Of a DNA stretch of 64,000 nt, positions 57,645 through 64,000 are shown piece after piece. Both the position numbers and the translations under genes were made by a program. How positions within the stretch are numbered: position 1 is the stretch's first letter; each line of letters opens with the position of its first letter. The DNA comes from Hippea jasoniae (GTDB lineage: Bacteria > Campylobacterota_A > Desulfurellia > Desulfurellales > Hippeaceae): positions 62,001 to 126,000 of the forward strand of contig NZ_JQLX01000012.1 of the NCBI RefSeq assembly GCF_000744435.1, given 5' to 3'. The notes under the pieces were generated by a model, which was given only the letters and a program-made list of their open reading frames with translations, was not told the DNA's origin and ran no database searches.

Positions 57645-59004
57645 TAACAAGCTGCCTGATAATACTGCTTACACTGCCTGCACCCAGTGCTATAGCTACA
57701 CCTGCCTCGTCGATCTGTTCAAGATGTCTTTTGAGTAAATCTATGTTGTTTATATATACTGCATTTGATGATACACGGTTTATTTTTTCAGTTAAAATAG
57801 ATGAACTTATACCTTCGATTGGCTGTTCACTTGCAGGATAAATATCCAAAACAAAAACCCTTTTTGCCTCTTTAAAACTTTTAGCAAAATCATCCATAAG
57901 ATAAGCTGTGCGTGAGAAACGATGCGGTTGAAAAATGGCATAAACATTTTTGTTCAACAGCTTGGCTGCTTTAAGCGTTGTTTTTATTTCTGTTGGGTGA
58001 TGTGCGTAGTCATCGTAGACTTCAAGGTTGTTGTATTTGCCGATGTAGGTAAAGCGTCTATCAACGCCTTTAAACTCCTCAAAAGTTTGCTTGATTATCT
58101 CTTCCTTTATGTTTAATAGTTCAGCTACACCTATCACGGCAAGCGCATTTGATATGTTGTGATAGCCTATAATGCCAAGTGAGATGTTTTCTATGTTTTT
58201 TGTGGGCGTTTTAACACTGAATATTGAGTTGTTTTTGTTGAGTTTTATATCATAGGCGTAAATATCGGCCTTTTTTGTTTTTGTGCTGTATGTAATCAGC
58301 TGATTATCTGAGTTATTGCGATTTTTGTATGTTTTGATTATCGGGTCATCTATATTTACCACGCAATATTTAGAGTTACTGATAAAATCAAAAAATGCCA
58401 ATTTTTCGTTTTCAAAATTACCATAAAAGCTTAAATGGTCGTTATCTATATTTGTGACTATTCCAATATACGGCATCAAAAGCAAAAATCCACCATCGCT
58501 TTCGTCTGCCTCAACGATTAAATAATCACTTGAGCCTATAATCACATTGTTATTAATGTTTCTTAGTTTGCCACCTATAATTGCTGTGGGGTTTATACCT
58601 GCGTTGTTTAGAAGTGAAGCGCACAGTGAGGTTGTGGTCGTTTTACCGTGTGAGCCTGCCACTGCAATCGATTTTGATTGATTTACCAAAAAAGCTAAAA
58701 GTTGATAGCGTTTAATGACTAAAATACTGTTTCTCTCTGCCTGAATTACCTCTATATTGTTGTTTTTGATAGCGCTTGAGACGACAACAAGGTCAACATC
58801 ATTTTCGATGTTTTGCAGTGAATGACCAAAATAAACCTTTACGCCCTGCCTGATAAGATTCTCCACATAGGAGTTTTTTTCAAGGTCAGAGCCTGTGATT
58901 GTATAGCCTTTTGATAGAAAGTATTGAGCCAGTGAGCTCATACCCACTCCGCCGATACCCACAAAATGGATTTTTCTTGCCTTTTTTATAAATTCACTTA
59001 GCAT
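57628..59004 (-). CDS. murC: UDP-N-acetylmuramate--L-alanine ligase
   Basis: Adds L-Ala to UDP-MurNAc using ATP. 458 residues; N-terminal Rossmann domain (IHFVGIGGVGMSSLAQYF), P-loop GSHGKTTTT at 117-125, the central domain with VEADESDGGFL and the C-terminal domain with YDDYAHHPTEIKTTLKAAK and FQPHRFSRTAYL. It overlaps the TrpC-like gene by seven bases and murB by 17. Confidence 0.97.
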   Translation of the reverse strand: MLSEFIKKARKIHFVGIGGVGMSSLAQYFLSKGYTITGSDLEKNSYVENLIRQGVKVYFGHSLQNIENDVDLVVVSSAIKNNNIEVIQAERNSILVIKRYQLLAFLVNQSKSIAVAGSHGKTTTTSLCASLLNNAGINPTAIIGGKLRNINNNVIIGSSDYLIVEADESDGGFLLLMPYIGIVTNIDNDHLSFYGNFENEKLAFFDFISNSKYCVVNIDDPIIKTYKNRNNSDNQLITYSTKTKKADIYAYDIKLNKNNSIFSVKTPTKNIENISLGIIGYHNISNALAVIGVAELLNIKEEIIKQTFEEFKGVDRRFTYIGKYNNLEVYDDYAHHPTEIKTTLKAAKLLNKNVYAIFQPHRFSRTAYLMDDFAKSFKEAKRVFVLDIYPASEQPIEGISSSILTEKINRVSSNAVYINNIDLLKRHLEQIDEAGVAIALGAGSVSSIIRQLVNEKNN

Positions 59005-59549
59005 TTTGATATGTAACCTTCCCTGCTTTGTTTTAGTTTTACTAAACCGTTCTTGTTGAATTGTGTTATGGCAGCTTTTAGTTCTATCGAGTTAATCTTT
59101 TCAAGATCCAGTTCGTTTTCTATAATCGGTATGGGCAACATACCCATAGAATCACACATAAATATAAAAGTTTCTGTGAGTTTTTTTGTCAAGTGGCTGA
59201 TAGGAAAGATAATGCCGTCAAAACCATAGATTCTATGCAGATATACCTGATACTCCTCAACAAGTATATCTTTAACAGCAACATTAAGCTTAGGATTTAG
59301 CTGTTTTGCAAAGCCCACATTGTCAAATTCAGCTGTGTAGGGCATCTTTATTGCATCGACGAAAACCAAATCTTCCTGAGCATCTATTATCTGTTCTAAT
59401 TGTAGGGGTTTTAATGGTTGACTATTCTTTAGTTTTGAAAAAATATCCCTGGGCTCTTCAAACAACATATTCAATCCCATCTCCAAAACATGAGGAGGAA
59501 TTTCCTGTTTTTTTTGTCTAACCCAAATTTTCTTTTGTTCTATTTCCAT
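58998..59549 (-). CDS. Shortened TrpC-like (indole-3-glycerol-phosphate synthase-related) protein
   Basis: 183 residues resembling the first two thirds of indole-3-glycerol phosphate synthase. KKIWVRQKKQEIPPHVLE and EEPRDIFSKL match the N-terminal helices; LNVAVKDILVEEYQVYLHRI (with K93) matches the LPVLRKDFIIDEYQVYEAR strand and helix; GFDGIIFPISHL matches GADAILLIAAL. The KxSPSxG segment is degenerate (AIKMPYTAEF), and the last barrel strands with GINNRDL and the phosphate-binding GES are absent, replaced by about 40 unrelated residues. It is unlikely to be an active synthase. The gene has a GGTGG ribosome binding site and overlaps lgt by 32 bases and murC by seven, so it seems translated. 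The role is unknown. Confidence 0.7.
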   Translation of the reverse strand: MEIEQKKIWVRQKKQEIPPHVLEMGLNMLFEEPRDIFSKLKNSQPLKPLQLEQIIDAQEDLVFVDAIKMPYTAEFDNVGFAKQLNPKLNVAVKDILVEEYQVYLHRIYGFDGIIFPISHLTKKLTETFIFMCDSMGMLPIPIIENELDLEKINSIELKAAITQFNKNGLVKLKQSREGYISKC

Positions 59550-60309
59550 TTTTCCACCTTATAAATAGTTCTATTGATCCTGTTATTATCATAATTAAGC
59601 ACAGCCATTGTCCCATGGTTAGGCCGTATATAAAACCTATTTGGGGGTCAGGTTGTCTGGTAAATTCAATAAAAAATCTGAAAAAACCGTAGAGAAATAC
59701 AAATAGCCAGAATAAAACACCTTCTTTTTTTATGAGTTTGTCCCTGTTAAAATAAAGGATGAAAAATAATACAAGACCCTCAAAGATAGCCTCGTAGATT
59801 TGGGAGGGATGGCGGGGTATGTAGCCTCCGTTGGGAAATGCAACAGCCCACGGCAGATTTGTTGGTCTACCCCACAGTTCATCGTTTATAAAATTTGCAA
59901 TTCTTCCAAAGAAAAGACCTATGGGTACTATTACAACCACTTCATCGGCAATTTTATAAAAACTTATGTTGTATTTTTTTGCAAGTAGAATACCTGCAAT
60001 AATTGTGCCGATTAAGCCTCCGTGAAAACTCATGCCTCCTTTCCATATCTCAAAAGCCTCTATGGGATGGTGTATGTAATAAGGAAGATTGTAAATTAAT
60101 ACATAGCCTATTCTTCCGCCTAATATAACGCCCAATACGCCATAAAGCAGTGCATCATCTACAAAACCTTTGAGTTTAAACGCACTAAATCGCTTCAATA
60201 AATACAGATAACCGACAATAAAACCTGTTGCGTATGCAACACCATACCAACGTATATGTATTCCTTTGTAGCTAAAGATATTCGGGTTTATATCAGGGTA
60301 CTTTATCAT
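59518..60309 (-). CDS. lgt: Prolipoprotein diacylglyceryl transferase Lgt
   Basis: Transfers diacylglycerol from phosphatidylglycerol to lipobox cysteines. 263 residues, seven membrane helices: IHIRWYGVAYATGF at the start, GGRIGYVLIYN, MSFHGGLIGTIIAG and the signature GRIANFINDELWGRPT; the usual GRIGN is GRIAN here. It serves the several lipoproteins encoded in this window. The start overlaps the SPOR gene by 17 bases. Confidence 0.96.
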   Translation of the reverse strand: MIKYPDINPNIFSYKGIHIRWYGVAYATGFIVGYLYLLKRFSAFKLKGFVDDALLYGVLGVILGGRIGYVLIYNLPYYIHHPIEAFEIWKGGMSFHGGLIGTIIAGILLAKKYNISFYKIADEVVVIVPIGLFFGRIANFINDELWGRPTNLPWAVAFPNGGYIPRHPSQIYEAIFEGLVLFFILYFNRDKLIKKEGVLFWLFVFLYGFFRFFIEFTRQPDPQIGFIYGLTMGQWLCLIMIITGSIELFIRWKNGNRTKENLG

Positions 60310-61087
60310 ACCGCTTAATTATTGGCAGATATCCAAGATGGAGTTGTCTTTTGATATTTTCTGCCTCATCTTTTGCTGCTTCGTAACCTTTAATCGGACC
60401 TACATATACTCTCGTATATTTTTTACCCTTTATTTCAATCTCTTTTGTATAGGCTTTGTGGCCGCATTTTCTTAACTTAAGAACCGTTGCAATGGCAAAT
60501 TTTCTGTTGGAGTTGGATGAGACCTGCAGTATGTATTTTCTTGTTGTGGTTTTATGCTTTTTAACCTTTGAATGCCTTGTTGCGATATAATGCTTCGCAT
60601 GAGATGTTTTTTTGGTTGTTAATTTGGGTTTGTGTGTAGATGCAGGTTTTGTCTGTAGTTTGGGTTTTTGAGTTGTTTTTTTGTAAGGATTGATAATTTC
60701 AGGACCCTGCGTTTGTTTTTGTGTTTGAGTGGTAATTTGTGCCTGCTGCGTTTCTGTATTATTGCCAACCACAGCTTGCTGCTCTTGTTGGGGTGGTGTA
60801 GTTTGATTTTGATTTGGTTGGTTTTCTTTGTTGTTGATTTCTGGTTGTGGTAAAGGAGCCTGTTTGGGTGTTTGAGCTAACTGAATATTTTGCTGTTCAT
60901 TTATCGGCTGGGTTTGATATTCTATAGGTGTTGGTGGCGGCAAGATTAATTTAAATATCGCATATCCTGCTCCAACACCAATTATGAGTACCACCACAAT
61001 ACCAACAATTATCTCAGCTGTTGAAAACTTTTTGCTATGTCCTTCCAGTATCTCCTTTATTTTGTCTTTGTTCTCAGGATCAGCCAT
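60293..61087 (-). CDS. Membrane-anchored SPOR-domain protein
   Basis: 264 residues: short cytoplasmic part, one membrane helix (about 24-47, AEIIVGIVVVLIIGVGAGYA), a long Gln/Pro/Thr/Lys-rich periplasmic linker (about 50-180) and a C-terminal SPOR domain (RKYILQVSSNSNRKFAIATV, YTRVYVGPIKGYEAAKDEAE). SPOR domains bind denuded glycan strands at the division septum, so a FtsN- or DedD-like role is plausible. GGAGG precedes the ATG. Ten bases or fewer separate it from argS. Confidence 0.9.
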   Translation of the reverse strand: MADPENKDKIKEILEGHSKKFSTAEIIVGIVVVLIIGVGAGYAIFKLILPPPTPIEYQTQPINEQQNIQLAQTPKQAPLPQPEINNKENQPNQNQTTPPQQEQQAVVGNNTETQQAQITTQTQKQTQGPEIINPYKKTTQKPKLQTKPASTHKPKLTTKKTSHAKHYIATRHSKVKKHKTTTRKYILQVSSNSNRKFAIATVLKLRKCGHKAYTKEIEIKGKKYTRVYVGPIKGYEAAKDEAENIKRQLHLGYLPIIKRYDKVP

Positions 61088-61096
61088 TTTTTCCTC

Positions 61097-62716
61097 CTAC
61101 ATTTTCTCTTTTGCTTCAACGCCGATTAGATCCATGCCCAATTTTAATGCAACTCTTACAGCCTCAATAAGGATCAGTCTTGATGCAAAAATATTATCTT
61201 CTGAGCCTATAATTCTGTGTTTGTTGTAAAATCTATGAAACTTTTCCGCTATAGTTATCAGTCCTTTTACGATAAAATAAGGCTCTATCTCTTCTGTTGC
61301 TTTTTTTATAAACTCCTTAAAGAAAATCAGGCTTTTTATCAGATCAAATTCCTCTTTTTGTTCTAAAGCATCTGGGTAATTGCATTTTGGTATGCTGTCT
61401 ATGTTTGCAAGAATGCTGCAAATCCTTGCATGGGCGTATTGTACATAATATACAGGATTGTCGCTGCTTTGCTTTTTTGCAAGCTCTAAATCGAAATCCA
61501 GATGTGAGTCAACGCTGCGTGAAACAAACATGAACCTTGCAGCATCGACACCCACCTCATCCATAACATCCTTAAGTTTTATAAACTCACCCTTTCTTGT
61601 GGACATCGATACCTTTTCTTTGTTTCTTAAAAGGTTAACTATTTGCACTAATACTACCTTTAGTCTATCAGGATCTATATCCATGGCTTTGAGTGCTGCC
61701 TTTACTCTTGCCACATAGCCGTGATGGTCTGCCCCCCAAACATCTATAACCTCATCAAACCCTCTTAAAATAAATTTATTTCTATGATAAGCTATATCGC
61801 TTGCAAAGTAGGTAAAAGCACCGTTACTTCTTTTTATAACCCTATCTTTATCATCGCCGAATCTACTTGATGCAAACCATACTGCACCATCTTTGTTATA
61901 GATAACGCCTTTTTGTTCCAAAAAATTAATGCTCTCATCCATTTCACCTTTATCATATAGGCTTTTTTCGTTAAATATTTTGTCAAATTTGACCCTGAAA
62001 TGAGAAAGGTCATCCATTATCTCCTTTAAGATAACCTTAGCAGCTTCATTTTTGCATATCTCAACTGCATCTTGATTGTCAATCAGCCTATCACCATATG
62101 CAACAACGAGGCTTTTTGCTATATCTATAATATATTCACCTTTGTATCCATCCTCAGGTAGTTCATCATCATAGCCTAACAGCTGTTTATACCTTGCATA
62201 TACCGATTTACCCAAAAGCTCCATCTGAAGCCCTGCATCGTTAATGTAATACTCTGTTTCGACATTATTACCTGCGAATCTTAAGATGCGGGCTATACTA
62301 TCACCTATGGCTGCACCACGCCCATGGCCTACATGCAAAGGACCTGTTGGATTAGCACTAACAAATTCTACCTGTATTTTTTTGCTGTTATCGGTAAATG
62401 GCTTGAAATACTCGTCTTTTTTAGAGTTGATCTCCATCAATTGGGATAAAAGCTCTTTTGGATTTATGAAAAAGTTGATAAACCCTGCTCCTGCAATTTC
62501 AATTTTTTCAAATAATTGGTTATTTTCTATGGTTTTTATAAACTCCTCTGCTATGTTCCTGGGCGGTTTTTTTAGCTTTGAGGCAAGCACCATTGCTATG
62601 TTGGTTGAGTAATCTCCAAATTTTTCCTCTTTTGGGTGTTCTATCGTATAGTAAACATCTTTAATATCAATTTTATTTAAATATCTTTCGATCAGCTCGC
62701 TAATCTTTTCCTTCAT
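61097..62716 (-). CDS. argS: Arginyl-tRNA synthetase
   Basis: Class I synthetase of 539 residues: N-terminal Add-1 domain, the HIGH motif as H128-VGH in SANPTGPLHVGHGRG, VWGADHHGYVARVKAAL, a KMSKS-like VSMSTRKGEF near residue 355, and the DALR anticodon-binding domain ending FHRFYNKHRIIG. tatA is five bases upstream; tatA-argS adjacency is also seen in Campylobacter. Confidence 0.97.
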   Translation of the reverse strand: MKEKISELIERYLNKIDIKDVYYTIEHPKEEKFGDYSTNIAMVLASKLKKPPRNIAEEFIKTIENNQLFEKIEIAGAGFINFFINPKELLSQLMEINSKKDEYFKPFTDNSKKIQVEFVSANPTGPLHVGHGRGAAIGDSIARILRFAGNNVETEYYINDAGLQMELLGKSVYARYKQLLGYDDELPEDGYKGEYIIDIAKSLVVAYGDRLIDNQDAVEICKNEAAKVILKEIMDDLSHFRVKFDKIFNEKSLYDKGEMDESINFLEQKGVIYNKDGAVWFASSRFGDDKDRVIKRSNGAFTYFASDIAYHRNKFILRGFDEVIDVWGADHHGYVARVKAALKAMDIDPDRLKVVLVQIVNLLRNKEKVSMSTRKGEFIKLKDVMDEVGVDAARFMFVSRSVDSHLDFDLELAKKQSSDNPVYYVQYAHARICSILANIDSIPKCNYPDALEQKEEFDLIKSLIFFKEFIKKATEEIEPYFIVKGLITIAEKFHRFYNKHRIIGSEDNIFASRLILIEAVRVALKLGMDLIGVEAKEKM

Positions 62717-62721
62717 GTTTG

Positions 62722-62940
62722 TTAATTAGCCTCACCGTCTTTTGTTTTTTCATTCTCTATTTCGGCATTTAGTGGTTTTTTCTCCTCTTTTTGCTCATCC
62801 TCCTCAATATCTTTCATCGATTTTTTAAATTCCTTAATGCCCTTGCCTAATCCAGCACCGATTTCTGGCAATTTTCTTGCACCAAAAATAACTAAAAGCA
62901 ATATTAATATAGGAGCTAACTCCTGCATGCTTGGCAGCAT
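62722..62940 (-). CDS. tatA: Twin-arginine translocase subunit TatA
   Basis: 72 residues: a short N-terminal membrane helix (LAPILILLLVIFGARKLPEI), the FGxxKLPE hinge, the amphipathic helix GAGLGKGIKEFKKSMKD and a charged tail. It forms the pore for folded proteins exported by the Tat route. AAAGGAGG lies seven bases before the ATG, so I keep the first Met. First gene of the minus-strand unit. tatC is not in the window. Confidence 0.93.
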   Translation of the reverse strand: MLPSMQELAPILILLLVIFGARKLPEIGAGLGKGIKEFKKSMKDIEEDEQKEEKKPLNAEIENEKTKDGEAN

Positions 62941-62966
62941 CTTTACACCTCCTTTCCTTTTGCCAC

Positions 62967-62995
62967 AGTGTAATTATTAGCTTAAAAAAAGTCAA
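62967..62995 (-). promoter_or_regulatory. Promoter of tatA-argS and following genes
   Basis: Minus strand TTGACT (62995-62990), 17-base spacer, TACACT (62972-62967). The start would be near 62960, about 20 bases before the tatA ATG. Confidence 0.6.
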
Positions 62996-63007
62996 TATCA
63001 ACGATAC

Positions 63008-63036
63008 TTGAAACTTAAAAATAATCTGTGTAATAA
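63008..63036 (+). promoter_or_regulatory. Possible promoter of the ferredoxin-like gene
   Basis: TTGAAA (63008-63013), 17-base spacer, TAATAA (63031-63036). The -10 box is only seven bases from the ATG, so transcription would start at or next to the start codon. A near-palindrome TGTAATAATACA (63029-63040) covers the -10. Confidence 0.4.
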
Positions 63037-63043
63037 TACAAGC

Positions 63044-64000
63044 ATGGATTTTGTGCTCTCCTCTAAAATTGATGTAAATAAATCAAGATGCATAAGGCAT
63101 AATTTTTCAAAAACTCACTGCCGCTATTGTGAGGATATCTGTCCTGTTGATGCTGTAAGATTTGGATTCCCAAACAGAATAGAAATTGCTCATGATATTT
63201 GCATTAAATGCGGCTTATGCTATGCTGCATGTCCTTTTGGGAGTATTGATATCTCAAAGGATGATGAATTTATATTGTCAAATATAGAACAGGCTGAGAA
63301 GATTGAGGTTGGTTGTATATTTTCTTTTGCTAAAAACAGGGTAGCTTGTTTAAGCAGACTAACAGATGACCTATTGTTTGCTTTATTGAAAGATAAGTCA
63401 GTTGTTATAAAAAGGGGTATTTGCAAAAATTGTAAATTTAAATCCACCCTGCCCTATTTTTATAAAAACCTAAAAAATACTGTTTCCCTTTTACTTTCGT
63501 TTGGGGTTGAATTTAGATTAACTATTAAAACATATCCTGATAAAAGCACTTTTATACCCAAGGAAAGTATGGATAGACGCAGTCTTTTTAATATTTCAAG
63601 GAAATTTAAACATAAAAAAACAAAAAGAGAGTTGCTACTTGAGAAGATTAAACATGAAGATATTAAACATGATAGGAAATTTAATGATATAGCTAAACTT
63701 GAGATTTCAAATGAATGCAATTTGTGTGGGATCTGTGAGCATATCTGTCCAATGGATGCAATATTAGTAGAAAAGAATGATTTAAAAGGCTTAATAAAGT
63801 TCAATCCTGCCCTGTGTGTGGGTTGTAGGGAGTGTGAGCACGCATGCCTGCCTCAGGCAATCAAAATATATAAGGGCAGTGCGTCACTATTTAAAACAAA
63901 ACCGTATGTTGCTTTTGAGGCAGCAAAAGTTGTTTGTGAATCCTGTGGTAAGACCTTTTATACGACATCCAATGAAAAAATTTGCAATATATGTCGCCAC
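63044..64000 (+). CDS. Multi-cluster ferredoxin-like iron-sulfur protein, 3' end beyond window
   Basis: The open frame runs 319 codons from ATG 63044 to the window end. It has four cysteine groups typical of two 2[4Fe-4S] ferredoxin modules: CRYCEDICPVDAV and CIKCGLCYAACPFG near the N-terminus, CNLCGICEHICPMDA and CVGCRECEHACLPQA after about residue 225, with a linker holding CKNC. It ends in a zinc-ribbon-like CESCGKTF and CNICRH. No signal peptide or membrane helix, so it is probably cytoplasmic and moves electrons for an oxidoreductase I cannot name. There is no Shine-Dalgarno in front of the ATG. Confidence 0.8.
   Translation, partial: MDFVLSSKIDVNKSRCIRHNFSKTHCRYCEDICPVDAVRFGFPNRIEIAHDICIKCGLCYAACPFGSIDISKDDEFILSNIEQAEKIEVGCIFSFAKNRVACLSRLTDDLLFALLKDKSVVIKRGICKNCKFKSTLPYFYKNLKNTVSLLLSFGVEFRLTIKTYPDKSTFIPKESMDRRSLFNISRKFKHKKTKRELLLEKIKHEDIKHDRKFNDIAKLEISNECNLCGICEHICPMDAILVEKNDLKGLIKFNPALCVGCRECEHACLPQAIKIYKGSASLFKTKPYVAFEAAKVVCESCGKTFYTTSNEKICNICRH

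Overview
The window is a dense stretch of bacterial chromosome, AT-rich by eye, from a Gram-negative organism: it carries lpxC, tolB, two pal-like lipoproteins and tol/exb genes. The best placement I can offer is the Campylobacterota, near Desulfurellales (Hippea or Desulfurella type). The evidence is gene order: parA-parB-atpF'-atpF-atpH-atpA-atpG-atpD-atpC-exbB/tolQ-exbD/tolR-tonB/tolA-tolB-pal-cpoB, DUF507-carA and tatA-argS are arrangements I know from Campylobacter and relatives. mraZ, as far as I recall absent from Campylobacter and Helicobacter, and indolepyruvate ferredoxin oxidoreductase suggest a deeper-branching anaerobic member. This is inference from content and order; no phylogeny was computed.

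Layout. (1) 1-3291, minus strand: an HD-domain protein, elongation factor P, an MFS transporter and a 3'-truncated hisS, transcribed from one good promoter. (2) 3431-48885, plus strand: about 45 kb in one direction with almost no intergenic space. It opens with mraZ-rsmH-ftsL-ftsI behind a promoter carrying MraZ boxes. It continues with tRNA/rRNA modification and CoA genes, an aminotransferase, a TPR membrane protein translationally coupled to a class A penicillin-binding protein, rluD, a fibronectin-type lipoprotein, comM, queF, iorAB, valS, an unknown secreted protein, a macro-domain protein, livHMGF, nadK, recN, murG, parAB, an ArsB/NhaD-type permease and a UspA-like protein. A new promoter then drives the ATP synthase genes, followed by the Tol/Pal system and dxs. 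(3) 48837-62940, minus strand: tatA, argS, a SPOR protein, lgt, a shortened TrpC-like protein, murC, murB, ddl, ftsQ, ftsA, ftsZ, plsY, then (from an internal promoter) two DUF507 genes, carA, lpxC and a tRNA methyltransferase. (4) 63044-64000, plus strand: the start of a multi-cluster ferredoxin-like protein.

Functional themes are envelope growth and division (peptidoglycan precursors, division ring, PBPs, Tol-Pal, lipoprotein maturation, lipid A), energy (F1 and peripheral stalk of ATP synthase; subunits a and c are not here), chromosome segregation, and amino-acid use (IorAB, aminotransferase, branched-chain amino acid ABC transporter). Many neighbours overlap by a few bases (ATGA, TGATG, GTGA), implying translational coupling. 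I see no tRNA, rRNA, CRISPR array, insertion sequence or prophage. No gap between genes exceeds about 140 bases.

Points most worth a second look: livH has no ATG/GTG/TTG available and seems to start at ATA; a TrpC-like barrel lacking its C-terminal half sits among the cell-wall genes; a membrane-anchored TPR protein coupled to PBP1A could be a functional analogue of LpoA; pal is duplicated in tandem with long exact repeats; and a permease carries a fused periplasmic beta-sandwich domain.
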